Of a stretch of 64,000 nt of DNA, positions 8,363-15,960 are shown one piece after another. The translations under genes and the position numbers were made by a program. The notes beneath the pieces were generated by a model. That model was not told where the DNA came from, ran no database searches, and saw nothing but the letters and a program-made list of their open reading frames with translations. Each line of letters starts with the position of its first letter. Position 1 is the stretch's first letter. Origin of the DNA: Pseudoalteromonas arabiensis (lineage in GTDB: Bacteria; Pseudomonadota; Gammaproteobacteria; Enterobacterales; Alteromonadaceae); NCBI RefSeq assembly GCF_001550155.1, contig NZ_LRUF01000008.1:434001-498000 (forward strand), read 5' to 3'.

Positions 8363-10354
8363 ATGACCGCACTATCATCTAACCAATACGCTCAAGTTTT
8401 CCCGTTAAATGCAGCAATGAATTTAACGGCGAATTTGCACCCAGCAAACACAGCAAAAGACGTTTTCGAGAACTTATCGAAGCCGATGAAAGAACGTTTT
8501 TTCGACTATCAAACTTGGCGAAATCGTATATTTGAACGTCATTCTAACCTTGCTCACATGCTGAGTACGGGCTATTTTTTAGCTGAAAAATTCGGCAATT
8601 TAGCCGATGCAAACGCCCGTTTGAAGCGTGCAGATGAAGCGTTAAAACTTGGAAATGTGAAGTTCGGACGCATCAATTTATCTGTTTCAGATGATGAAAT
8701 TTGCGATATCGCAGAACAAAAAGCGCGTTATTGTGAGCTTAAAATCGCTAAAAATGGTCATAACTTACATGTATTTGCACAATTAAAAGAATTGGCAAAT
8801 TCATTTACGATTGATGCACCGGTACTGGTTTCACCTTACTGTTCAAACCTATCAGCAACATCATTAGTTGGTGCGCTTAACCGTTTTGCAGACCCTATTT
8901 GGTGGCGTAGAAAACTACGCAAAATCCAAGCGGTAACTATCGAACAATTAGCGCGTGATTTAAGACTCGTACATAAAAAAGCAAGTGCGTATGTCTCACA
9001 ACCAACCATTCAAAACCGCCGTGATAGAAAACGTAAATCAGAGCAAATTATGTCTGATTTATTTGTTGTTCCAAATGAATCAAATCCGTTTGAAGAGTTT
9101 GAATCATTACAATCAATTGTTGAACGCTCTCACACTTCGGGCAAACAACAAGCAGCCGAACTTATGGTTCGTATTCGTGGTTTCGAAGAACTGGCGGACA
9201 TGCATGGCCATCGTGGGGAGTTTTATACAATCTCAGCACCTAGCCGTTTTCATTCAGTACACCATACAGGCATACCGAACAAAAAATACAACGGCTCAAC
9301 ACCCCAAGAAGCACAAAAATATTTTAACGATATTTGGAAACGTGCCCGCGCTCTATTCGCTAAGCAAGATTTAAGGCCTTATGGTTTTCGTGTTGTTGAA
9401 CCACATCATGACGGTTGCCCACACTGGCACATGCTTTTATTCATGGAAAAAGGCGAAGCAATACAAGTACGTAAAATATTACGCAAGCTTGCCACACAAG
9501 ATTCACCCGATGAATTTAAAACAACATCAACCCGCTTCAAAGCCATTGCCATTAACAAGAAAAAAGGCTCTGCGGCGGGTTATATCGCTAAATACATCAC
9601 TAAAGCGGTAACGGGTGATTGCATTGATAAAGTCACTTGCTCACAAGCGGGTGAAATGAAAGTACTTCCTGCTGATGCTGCCGAACGTGCATCAACATGG
9701 GCAAGCACATTTAACATTAGACGCTTTCAGCAAATAGGTGGTCCATCTGTCAGTTTATGGCGTGAACTTAGACGACTAGGCCAAGGCGAACAAGGCAAAT
9801 GCGAGGTTGCAAACGCAATGAAAACCACACTAGATACAGTATCAAAATACGCCCTTGAAAAGGTTCGCCAAGCAGCTGATTCATCTGACTGGAAAGCCTT
9901 TTGTTTAGCTATGGGCGGTGTTCAAGTTAAACGTAAAGACCAAACGTTAAGATTGCATTATCAAATCCCTGATATCGTTGACCAAATCACAGGGGAAATT
10001 AGCAGAAGCGAAACCAAATCGCCCTACTTTGCCACCAAATACGGCGACCAACCAGCCAACCGTATTTTGGGCGTTGCATGGGATGCCGTTGTTGTTATCA
10101 CTCGCCGTGGTTCGTCACAGATTATGACTGAAACCGATATTAAGGCTCAGCGCAAAATCATGATTGGCGTTTCAGAGCAGATTCAAGGCTGGCATGACGA
10201 TGGGCGTTTATTCGAGCCGACCAAAGAAGAAATGCAATTCTTAGAAGCCTGTGTTTTAGAGGACTATCAAAACATGTGTTTATTCATGGATTACGAAGCT
10301 CTGGCGGGCAACATTATGAGCGATGAAATCGCGAACTTGGACTTGTGTCATTAA
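8363..10354 (+). CDS. Phage rolling-circle replication initiator, HUH endonuclease
   Basis: A 663-residue protein from the ATG at 8363, chosen because GGGAA lies upstream; an in-frame ATG at 8342 lacks a ribosome site and overlaps the previous gene. It carries the HUH metal motif in PHHDGCPHWHMLLF (about residues 345-358). A paired-tyrosine motif GYIAKYITK places Tyr407 and Tyr411 three residues apart. This two-tyrosine arrangement is that of phiX174 gpA / P2 gpA-type initiators (Phage_GPA family). It should nick the plus-strand origin and drive rolling-circle replication. It is much larger than RstA of CTXphi (about 360 residues). Confidence 0.85.
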   Translation: MTALSSNQYAQVFPLNAAMNLTANLHPANTAKDVFENLSKPMKERFFDYQTWRNRIFERHSNLAHMLSTGYFLAEKFGNLADANARLKRADEALKLGNVKFGRINLSVSDDEICDIAEQKARYCELKIAKNGHNLHVFAQLKELANSFTIDAPVLVSPYCSNLSATSLVGALNRFADPIWWRRKLRKIQAVTIEQLARDLRLVHKKASAYVSQPTIQNRRDRKRKSEQIMSDLFVVPNESNPFEEFESLQSIVERSHTSGKQQAAELMVRIRGFEELADMHGHRGEFYTISAPSRFHSVHHTGIPNKKYNGSTPQEAQKYFNDIWKRARALFAKQDLRPYGFRVVEPHHDGCPHWHMLLFMEKGEAIQVRKILRKLATQDSPDEFKTTSTRFKAIAINKKKGSAAGYIAKYITKAVTGDCIDKVTCSQAGEMKVLPADAAERASTWASTFNIRRFQQIGGPSVSLWRELRRLGQGEQGKCEVANAMKTTLDTVSKYALEKVRQAADSSDWKAFCLAMGGVQVKRKDQTLRLHYQIPDIVDQITGEISRSETKSPYFATKYGDQPANRILGVAWDAVVVITRRGSSQIMTETDIKAQRKIMIGVSEQIQGWHDDGRLFEPTKEEMQFLEACVLEDYQNMCLFMDYEALAGNIMSDEIANLDLCH

Positions 10355-10397
10355 CTGTAACTTTTAATTTTAAGACCACTGATTAAGGAAATTTATT

Positions 10398-10718
10398 ATG
10401 AATATTGAAGGCGCTATCACAGATTTAATCCCTGTTAACCGTACTGACGATAAAGGCGCTCCACTGCCTACAACCGCAGAGTTTAAGCTACACACTAAAA
10501 ACCCTGCACAAATTCTGTCTGTGAAAGTTTCAGCAGATCAATACGCAGACGGTACATACAAGAAATTAGAACACATGCAATCAGACCCTAACGGCTGGGG
10601 CTTAAAGCCTGTCTTACTCAATATCGAGTATTACGAAGGGGCTAACGTTGCACGCCAGATGGATTGGAAAGGCTTCCGTTTGCATAGCCTACCTGAAACA
10701 AAGCAGGTTAAAAACTAA
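10398..10718 (+). CDS. Probable phage ssDNA-binding protein (pV-like)
   Basis: A 106-residue, beta-rich, soluble protein with no signal peptide, directly after Rep and before the coat genes, the slot of the single-stranded DNA-binding protein in filamentous phages. It has an AAGGAA ribosome site. No catalytic motif is seen. Assignment rests mainly on position and size; a DUF1293-like protein is possible. Confidence 0.55.
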   Translation: MNIEGAITDLIPVNRTDDKGAPLPTTAEFKLHTKNPAQILSVKVSADQYADGTYKKLEHMQSDPNGWGLKPVLLNIEYYEGANVARQMDWKGFRLHSLPETKQVKN

Positions 10719-10720
10719 CT

Positions 10721-10924
10721 ATGGGCGAAAACAAATACATTGCTATTTGTCCCGTTGCGCCTGTAGAGAAACAGTGTCCAGTGGAATTGGAAGTTGTGGC
10801 AACACCCCTTCCCGTTCCGCTTGATTGGGACACCTTCAAAAGTGAAGTTGCTCCGTCAATCATCGTCGTTCTTCTTACTGCTTATGGTTGGAAGAAATTA
10901 AACAAAATGGTTTGGAATAGATAA
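10721..10924 (+). CDS. Small phage protein with C-terminal membrane helix
   Basis: A 67-residue product starting two bases after the previous stop. The N-terminal half contains two Cys (CPVAPVEKQC) and several Pro. A hydrophobic segment (SIIVVLLTAYGW, about residues 47-58) precedes a basic tail. Position just before the major coat gene fits a minor coat or assembly protein, but no homologue was recognised. Confidence 0.5.
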   Translation: MGENKYIAICPVAPVEKQCPVELEVVATPLPVPLDWDTFKSEVAPSIIVVLLTAYGWKKLNKMVWNR

Positions 10925-10935
10925 GGAACTTAACC

Positions 10936-11160
10936 ATGAAAAACATTTTAAAAAGTAAACTCGCTAAAGCTGGATTAGTCGTAACCTCTGCATTTGCCGC
11001 TGGTGCTGCTCATGCTGAAGCGGCTGCCGAAGTAACTGCTGCAACAACCAGCTTTCAAACGTTCTTTACCGATAACGCCAATTTAATTGGTGGCGTTATG
11101 CTGCTTTGTGCCTTTGTTGCTATTGGCTGGAAGTGGATTAAAGGTATGTCATTTAGCTAA
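10936..11160 (+). CDS. Major coat protein (pVIII-like)
   Basis: A 74-residue precursor. The basic N-terminus and hydrophobic core end in AGAAHA, a signal peptidase I site after residue 27. That leaves a 47-residue mature protein: an acidic, Ala/Thr-rich surface helix, a membrane/core helix (LIGGVMLLCAFVAIGW) and a Lys-containing end (KWIKGMSFS) that would face the DNA. This is the architecture of inovirus major coat protein (50 residues in Ff). It has the ribosome site AAGGAA. Confidence 0.85.
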   Translation: MKNILKSKLAKAGLVVTSAFAAGAAHAEAAAEVTAATTSFQTFFTDNANLIGGVMLLCAFVAIGWKWIKGMSFS

Positions 11161-11231
11161 TGTTCATCACATTAGACACGGTGCTAATCGTCTCAGGACT
11201 TTTAGCACTTTATATCCTTTTCGATGATTAA
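11160..11231 (+). CDS. 23-residue membrane microprotein, candidate minor coat protein (pVII/pIX-like)
   Basis: An ATG at 11160 overlaps the coat gene stop by one base (TAATG) and opens a 24-codon frame ending with TAA at 11229-11231. The product MFITLDTVLIVSGLLALYIL plus FDD is a single hydrophobic helix with an acidic end. In Ff phages two proteins of 32-33 residues (pVII, pIX) cap the virion tip and lie beside the pVIII gene. Size, hydrophobicity, position and stop-start coupling all fit. It has no strong ribosome site of its own, so expression would depend on coupling. Confidence 0.55.
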   Translation: MFITLDTVLIVSGLLALYILFDD

Positions 11232-11243
11232 AACTAAGGCGCA

Positions 11244-12710
11244 ATGATGCGAATACTAATATTTATATTGGCGCTAATGAGCGCCTTTTTTGTTTCTGCC
11301 AGTGAGCCAGATATGTCGGATTTAGTAGCACCTAAATTAACTCCAAATGGTGCGGGAACTTGTACTCGTGGTGAACCTGAGGTATCCCTTGAAGAATGTA
11401 AAAAAGTTGCTGATGGTACAGAGGCTAAATTTAAGGATAACCCTCATTTTATCTTAAACACTGAAACAATCACCAGTGTCAATTCAAATGGTTATACAGT
11501 TGTAACTTGGGAATTTACTTGTTCTAACTGTGGTTATAATGGGACACCTAAAACTTTCACGACTTGGGCTTCATATGTTTATAATCGAGTGTCTGAAACC
11601 TGCCCACCAGATGATTTTCCTGAGCATACAATCCCTGTAACAGTTGATACAGATTCAACCAAATGTGCTAAACCATTTGTGCCTAAAGATTGCCCTGCTG
11701 GCTATCACTCGAAAAAAGTATCCCAACAACTTGGTTCAACTGAATGTCTGCCAAAAGAATGCCCTGCTGCGGGTTCAGGTGAAAACCTATCATCAACGCC
11801 TATGACAGGTGGCGTTCCGTTTAATGGTGGCGGCATGTATTGTAATGATGGGTGCGCATATACCGTTAACGCTTCTCAAATATCCTCGTCTAAATATGCG
11901 GTCGGTACCAGCCAAGGTGCTGCTTGTGGTGATAAGCCTTACGATAATAAAAAACTTGCTGATGAGGGTGATACTGGTAATTGCACCACAGCCACAAACG
12001 GTGATGTCACGTTACTATCTTGTCCCGATGCTAACCCAACTACGCCAGAACCAGATCCACACAATAATGATGATTCTAAAGTGAATGAGGATGACACACC
12101 TGAAAAACCAAAAGAAACCTGCGCCGAAGGTGATACGAGTTGTAACTTAAAAAATGTCGAGACAGAAATTGAAAACAGTATTAATCGTCAAATCGATAAC
12201 GACAACGAATTACACAATAAAAAAATTGATGCCGATACCAAAAACGCCAAAGCTTTTCTAAATGCAATGGAAAGTATCGACACAGCAATTCTGCTTCAAA
12301 CCAGCCAAGATGAACGACTACACGCGGTGACTGTGGGTAAATTTAATGAGCTAATTGACGCGGTTAATGGCATTGAAACGGGTGGCGGTGGCGGCGGTGG
12401 TAATGGCACAGGTAACGGTAATATTGGCGGTCAAGATTGTGAAGGAACAATCGAAGAATGTGCGGGTATTGGCTCTGGTGATGGTGTTGAACTACCCCAT
12501 GAAACCAAGAACCTAGAGCAGTACGCCCAAAAATATCAAAACTGGTTGCCTGACGCTGAATTACCACAAGAAAAATGTATCACCTTAACCACTGGTTACA
12601 CTGCTTGTTTTAGCTTCCATTACATCATTTACTTTTTACAGGCTCTATCTGGTTTGATTGTGCTTAGTTCATTAATCCACAGTGCCGCTATTATTGTGAG
12701 GTCAGTCTAA
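11244..12710 (+). CDS. Minor coat / receptor-binding protein (pIII-like)
   Basis: A 488-residue secreted protein. It has a signal peptide (about residues 1-19, ending VSA), a long Cys-rich, low-hydrophobicity ectodomain, and an acidic Asn/Pro-rich linker. A pure glycine-rich linker follows (GGGGGGGNGTGNGNIGG, about residue 375 on), then a C-terminal Cys-containing domain and a membrane anchor (YIIYFLQALSGLIVLSSLI). Domains joined by glycine linkers with a C-terminal anchor are the pIII plan, mediating pilus and TolA binding. The start could be 11244 or 11247. It overlaps the next gene by one base. Confidence 0.8.
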   Translation: MMRILIFILALMSAFFVSASEPDMSDLVAPKLTPNGAGTCTRGEPEVSLEECKKVADGTEAKFKDNPHFILNTETITSVNSNGYTVVTWEFTCSNCGYNGTPKTFTTWASYVYNRVSETCPPDDFPEHTIPVTVDTDSTKCAKPFVPKDCPAGYHSKKVSQQLGSTECLPKECPAAGSGENLSSTPMTGGVPFNGGGMYCNDGCAYTVNASQISSSKYAVGTSQGAACGDKPYDNKKLADEGDTGNCTTATNGDVTLLSCPDANPTTPEPDPHNNDDSKVNEDDTPEKPKETCAEGDTSCNLKNVETEIENSINRQIDNDNELHNKKIDADTKNAKAFLNAMESIDTAILLQTSQDERLHAVTVGKFNELIDAVNGIETGGGGGGGNGTGNGNIGGQDCEGTIEECAGIGSGDGVELPHETKNLEQYAQKYQNWLPDAELPQEKCITLTTGYTACFSFHYIIYFLQALSGLIVLSSLIHSAAIIVRSV

Positions 12711-13024
12711 TGCCATTTTTAATTCAAGCATTTTTTGCAGCGCTTGCTACGTTACTCCCTAGCTTAGTTTCTAAAGTTCTTGTTGGTCTTGGTTTTGGTT
12801 ACGTCACCTATGAACTTGGTTCATTTGGTATCGACTATTTATTTAATTTAATAGTTGCTAACTCTTCGACATTACCAGTCGAGGTGCTTGCTGTATTCAA
12901 CTACGCAAAATTAGATGAAGCCCTCGGTTTTATGATGGGTGCTTACGCAGCTGCTTTAACTATTCGCGGGTTAACGTCCGCTGGCTCTGTTACTAAGATG
13001 AAAATGGGAGCACCTAACGCATGA
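12710..13024 (+). CDS. Minor coat protein pVI/Ace-like (DUF2523-type)
   Basis: A 104-residue hydrophobic protein with about three membrane segments (residues 3-20, 22-50 and 75-92), lying between the pIII-like and Zot genes. That is the place of Ace/pVI in CTX-type phages. It begins inside the previous stop (TAATG) and ends with an ATGA overlap with zot, so the three genes are translationally coupled. It probably anchors pIII at the virion end. Confidence 0.75.
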   Translation: MPFLIQAFFAALATLLPSLVSKVLVGLGFGYVTYELGSFGIDYLFNLIVANSSTLPVEVLAVFNYAKLDEALGFMMGAYAAALTIRGLTSAGSVTKMKMGAPNA

Positions 13025-14370
13025 TTTATTTACGAACAGGTGTGCCTGGTGCGGGCAAAACATTAAATACACTGAAAGAAATTTGTGAAGATTCCTCCGT
13101 TACACAAAAGGAAAAGTTTTATAATAATATCAAGTGCTTTTTGCTTGATTTGGATTTTTGTAATAGCTTTTCAGGGTGGTTTTATGGTGTGTTCTACCCT
13201 ACTGTTCAGCAGACAAAAAAGGGGCACCGGTACTCTAAAATTATTAAACATGCCCATGAGCAAGATAAATTGGTTGAACTAGTTGATGTGCCTTGGTTGG
13301 CACCACAATTTAAGCTTTATGATGAACGGGCAGTTATAAATTTATTCGTAACGTGGTGTCGGAACTGCTACCCAAAGCAAAATTTAGTGGCTTTGGATAC
13401 TTACATTGATGAATCCGAAGAGCCAACAATTGAATCTATCAAGTTGCTTAATTACCACTGGACTAAAACGGATGACCCTACTCAGTGGTATGATCTACCT
13501 AATGGTTCAATTAGCGTGTTTGATGAATGCCAAGACTATTTTCCACCTATGGCCAATAGCGCCAAACGACCTAAGCACTATACCCAGTTCCAAAAACATA
13601 GACATTCAGGTGTCGATATTCACCTTGTTACACAACACTACACCTTTTTAGATAACGTTATCCAAAAGTGTACCAACTCCCATATTCACTATTTTAGACC
13701 AATGGGCGGCTCGGCTATTACACGCTTTCAACGTGATAAGCAGTTTAATACTGACTATAAGGGGGACTTAGATAAGTGCTCATCTAAAATGATGCGTAGG
13801 GATTCAAGCTTTTATGGTGTTTATTGGTCTGCTGATGAACATACCGCTAAATTTAAATTACCACCAAAAGCTTTTTTGTTTCTGCTTGCTATCCCTCTAT
13901 TAATCTATGTTGTTTATACCTTGTTTGTTAACTTAGGTATTGTTGGTTCAGACGAACCTGTCACAGACAACTCACCAGAAACGACAAACACTGATGTTAA
14001 GCAGCAACCAGAACAACCCATTGCTAAACCAAAATTAGATTTAACGTATAAACCGCAGAAGTTTGAGCACCCCTTAAATGAAATATGTGATGACTATGAA
14101 TACGGTGGCTATGTGCTCAAGAAAAATCACGGTGTCGTCACTGTCGAACATTACATTAACTGCGTCACTGGTAAAAACGTTGAACGGCAAAGCACATCCA
14201 TTATCGGTAATGATGAAAATCAAACCGAAAAATCAGAAATTATCGCAGAGCCAGAAGTCATAACACTCAGCTCAAACTACTTAGAGAAAATTGGTTACTC
14301 AATCTACCTAACAGAAGATTTACCAATCCTAAAGTTTTCTGACAGAAACATTTTCCTAAGACAGTTTTAA
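13021..14370 (+). CDS. zot: Zot-family phage assembly ATPase (pI-like)
   Basis: A 449-residue inner-membrane protein. Walker A GVPGAGKT is at residues 7-14, Walker B is ISVFDE (about 164-169), and QHRHSG / TQHY motifs typical of the Zot domain follow. One membrane span (AFLFLLAIPLLIYVVYTLF, about 283-301) precedes a periplasmic C-terminal region with a Cys pair. Zot/pI energises virion extrusion and partners with an outer-membrane secretin, which this phage does not encode. Confidence 0.9.
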   Translation: MIYLRTGVPGAGKTLNTLKEICEDSSVTQKEKFYNNIKCFLLDLDFCNSFSGWFYGVFYPTVQQTKKGHRYSKIIKHAHEQDKLVELVDVPWLAPQFKLYDERAVINLFVTWCRNCYPKQNLVALDTYIDESEEPTIESIKLLNYHWTKTDDPTQWYDLPNGSISVFDECQDYFPPMANSAKRPKHYTQFQKHRHSGVDIHLVTQHYTFLDNVIQKCTNSHIHYFRPMGGSAITRFQRDKQFNTDYKGDLDKCSSKMMRRDSSFYGVYWSADEHTAKFKLPPKAFLFLLAIPLLIYVVYTLFVNLGIVGSDEPVTDNSPETTNTDVKQQPEQPIAKPKLDLTYKPQKFEHPLNEICDDYEYGGYVLKKNHGVVTVEHYINCVTGKNVERQSTSIIGNDENQTEKSEIIAEPEVITLSSNYLEKIGYSIYLTEDLPILKFSDRNIFLRQF

Positions 14371-14708
14371 CAAGCAACACAAAGGCAGAAAGGCGAGCTT
14401 CGAGCCTCTGCCTTGTGTGCTTAAAACAATGCGTTATTTCATTCACGTTAAAACAACCCACATCCCCTGCTTCTTCGTTTCTCTGAGGATGGCGTAGCCA
14501 TGTTATACATTCCAGAAAACCACCATTTCATCGAGAATCCATTTCCATTTTATAGGCTGTTTATTAGGGTCAGGTATCAATTCAGTGAGAAAGCCAATCG
14601 CACTCACTACCCTACTTTGTTCTTTAAAAAAGTTGATTGCCTTCTGATAAACCAAAAAGAGTTAAATGGAGTGCGTATTGTGATTTTAACAAAAAGGAGT
14701 AAATCACA
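14371..14708 (+). other. Phage intergenic region with large hairpin (candidate terminator, packaging signal or origin)
   Basis: A 338-base stretch with no convincing gene. At 14372-14422 a long imperfect hairpin pairs AAGCAACACAAAGGCAGA with TCTGCCTTGTGTGCTT; an inner pair GGC/GCC continues the stem. In Ff phages the intergenic region after the assembly genes holds the packaging signal and both origins. Here the hairpin could equally terminate the structural operon, although it has no clean T-run. A 70-codon frame at 14500-14712 overlaps the next start by ATGA but looks non-protein-like. Confidence 0.5.
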
Positions 14709-15119
14709 ATGAGCAACTTTAAATTGCAGTTCGTTACGCTATTCGGATATGACTACGCAAAAGGAGCTAAAGAACTCGGAGTAAGTGAACGACAAGTAAG
14801 GAGATATGTAAAAGCTAACAAAGCCAGTAAACCTGTCGAAAAACTAATTTGGATAATGTATCGCGGCTACCTACCAGACACTGGCCCTTGGGCAGAATGT
14901 AGCATTTCATATCACAACAATGTTATGACTACGCCTTGGGGTAAAGTAAAACCTTCAGACGTACAATTTGTACATCGCTATAAATGGTCAGCAAAAGAAC
15001 ATGAATCTATGTATAAGAAGCTAAAATCCGAAACACAGTTTCATGATAAACATCTACTAGAGGTTCAAGATCAATTGCTTAACATTGTAGGTGACTTAGC
15101 AAAGCGGACAGGTAGTTAA
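14709..15119 (+). CDS. Phage HTH protein (DUF3653-like)
   Basis: A 136-residue soluble protein with a strong ribosome site (AAAGGAG). Residues about 14-34 contain a helix-turn-helix (YAKGAKELGVSERQVRRYVK), suggesting DNA binding. The central part is Trp-rich (YRGYLPDTGPWAE, TTPWGKVKPSD) and the C-terminus is a charged helix. It resembles regulator-like DUF3653 proteins of Vibrio phages (from memory). It sits downstream of Zot and upstream of an inverted-repeat promoter it might control. Confidence 0.6.
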   Translation: MSNFKLQFVTLFGYDYAKGAKELGVSERQVRRYVKANKASKPVEKLIWIMYRGYLPDTGPWAECSISYHNNVMTTPWGKVKPSDVQFVHRYKWSAKEHESMYKKLKSETQFHDKHLLEVQDQLLNIVGDLAKRTGS

Positions 15120-15131
15120 CATTAATGAATA

Positions 15132-15200
15132 ATTGACGGTATCGTCAATAAAACCCATTAAAATCAGTAACTTGACTAAGTAAGGTTATTTGGCTAATCT
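15132..15200 (+). promoter_or_regulatory. Promoter with perfect inverted repeat before accessory genes
   Basis: Perfect palindrome ATTGACG-gtat-CGTCAAT (15132-15149), then a near-consensus promoter TTGACT (15172-15177), 17-base spacer, TAATCT (15195-15200). The palindrome is a candidate operator for a phage or host regulator. Confidence 0.55.
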
Positions 15201-15236
15201 TTAAATGAATATAATCACTTAACAGAGGAATACGTT

Positions 15237-15476
15237 ATGACTCCGCAAGAATTTTTAGCTGATAACTTAGATTTAACTTTAGATGAATTAGATGAAATGA
15301 ATCTCTACTCAGATGATTTACATGATAACTATGGTAATTCAGGAGACATGCTGTATGAACATTTTTTTTATGTGCCTGAATGTACACCTAAATATATATT
15401 AGAAAAAAAAGGTTGGGCAGTAGGACAAACTATATATGTTCCGCTTTTTCCTTCCCCTTCAGATATAGTTAACTAA
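15237..15476 (+). CDS. Small acidic phage accessory protein, unknown
   Basis: A 79-residue protein with a ribosome site (AGAGGA) and its own upstream promoter. The N-terminal half is strongly acidic (LDLTLDELDEMNLYSDDLHD); the C-terminal half is mixed and ends VPLFPSPSDIVN. It has no signal peptide or membrane span. It is followed by a terminator. Placement in an independently expressed cargo slot suggests a lysogeny-time (moron) gene, but no function can be assigned. Confidence 0.55.
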   Translation: MTPQEFLADNLDLTLDELDEMNLYSDDLHDNYGNSGDMLYEHFFYVPECTPKYILEKKGWAVGQTIYVPLFPSPSDIVN

Positions 15477-15487
15477 TTTTGGTAAAA

Positions 15488-15509
15488 AAAAGGGCTTGTT
15501 TGCCCTTTT
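15488..15509 (+). terminator. Terminator between accessory genes
   Basis: Stem AAAAGGGC / GCCCTTTT (15488-15495 and 15502-15509) with a six-base loop, starting 12 bases after the stop. Confidence 0.7.
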
Positions 15510-15536
15510 ACATCATAAATAATTAAAGGACTAGAC

Positions 15537-15878
15537 ATGCAAATTAACTATTTAAAGCTATTTTTTTGCCTTACATTTAGTGGCATTTCCATATTTATCT
15601 TTATTAAAACATTTTATACCTATTTTCCTATTTCCGATAAAGTTGCTTACACCGAAACAGACACACCTTTCATTCCTCGTGAAGACAATACTTTACATGA
15701 GCTGAAGCGTAATAGAATTTTACATTCTACTAAAATTAATGATGAGATATGTACCTTTTGGAGGGTTGAACATAGCATTGAACCTACTGAGGGAAGTAAA
15801 GCGTTTATGTATGCTGCTTGTGAACTTGCAGCTAGATTAAATAGTCAATCTGTCAACAATGACAGCCAGATTAACTAA
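15537..15878 (+). CDS. Phage accessory protein with N-terminal membrane anchor, unknown
   Basis: A 113-residue protein. An N-terminal hydrophobic segment (LFFCLTFSGISIFIFI, about residues 8-23) would anchor or export it. The remaining part is soluble with two Cys (ICTFWRV, AACELAA) that could form a disulfide. It starts downstream of one terminator and ends just before another, directly inside the right phage end. No family was recognised. Confidence 0.55.
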   Translation: MQINYLKLFFCLTFSGISIFIFIKTFYTYFPISDKVAYTETDTPFIPREDNTLHELKRNRILHSTKINDEICTFWRVEHSIEPTEGSKAFMYAACELAARLNSQSVNNDSQIN

Positions 15879-15884
15879 TTAATA

Positions 15885-15906
15885 AAAAAGGGCTTTTCGC
15901 CCTTTT
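15885..15906 (+). terminator. Terminator at right end of prophage
   Basis: Stem AAAAGGGC / GCCCTTTT with loop TTTTC, followed by T-rich sequence. Its stem resembles that of the terminator at 15488-15509. Confidence 0.7.
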
Positions 15907-15911
15907 CTTAA

Positions 15912-15960
15912 TTGTTACGTACCGTAATTTATGGGCTATCTACGATACCGCAAAGGCGGG
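15912..15960. repeat. Right attachment site (hybrid dif-like site) with 38-bp core repeat
   Basis: The core 15923-15960 is identical to 7512-7549. The XerD-side arm is TTGTTACGTAC, which departs strongly from the dif consensus, so it is presumably the phage-derived half. The XerC-side arm and spacer are identical to those of dif. This asymmetry tells which half came from the phage and predicts that only the left site works well for chromosome dimer resolution. Confidence 0.85.

Larger units (their letters stand above)
7501..15960 (+). mobile_element. Integrated filamentous phage (inovirus) at the chromosomal dif site
   Basis: An 8.4-kb element bounded by an exact 38-bp direct repeat (7512-7549 and 15923-15960). 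Its gene order is that of CTX-like filamentous phages: divergent repressor, Rep, ssDNA-binding protein, tiny coat proteins, pIII-like adhesin, pVI/Ace-like protein and Zot. It carries no integrase and no secretin. This is consistent with integration by host XerC/XerD at dif and export through a host secretin, as established for CTXphi. All core genes look intact, so it may be able to excise or produce virions. Accessory genes lie between Zot and the right end. Confidence 0.9.

Noticed and set aside
8985..9611. Two plus-strand frames inside the Rep gene (129 and 76 codons)
   Set aside because: Alternate-frame shadows of the Rep gene, which carries intact HUH and tyrosine motifs through this part.
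14500..14712. 70-codon frame overlapping the next phage gene start by ATGA
   Set aside because: Composition is rich in Phe, His, Tyr and Arg without pattern, and it lies in the likely non-coding intergenic region. The overlap alone is not enough.
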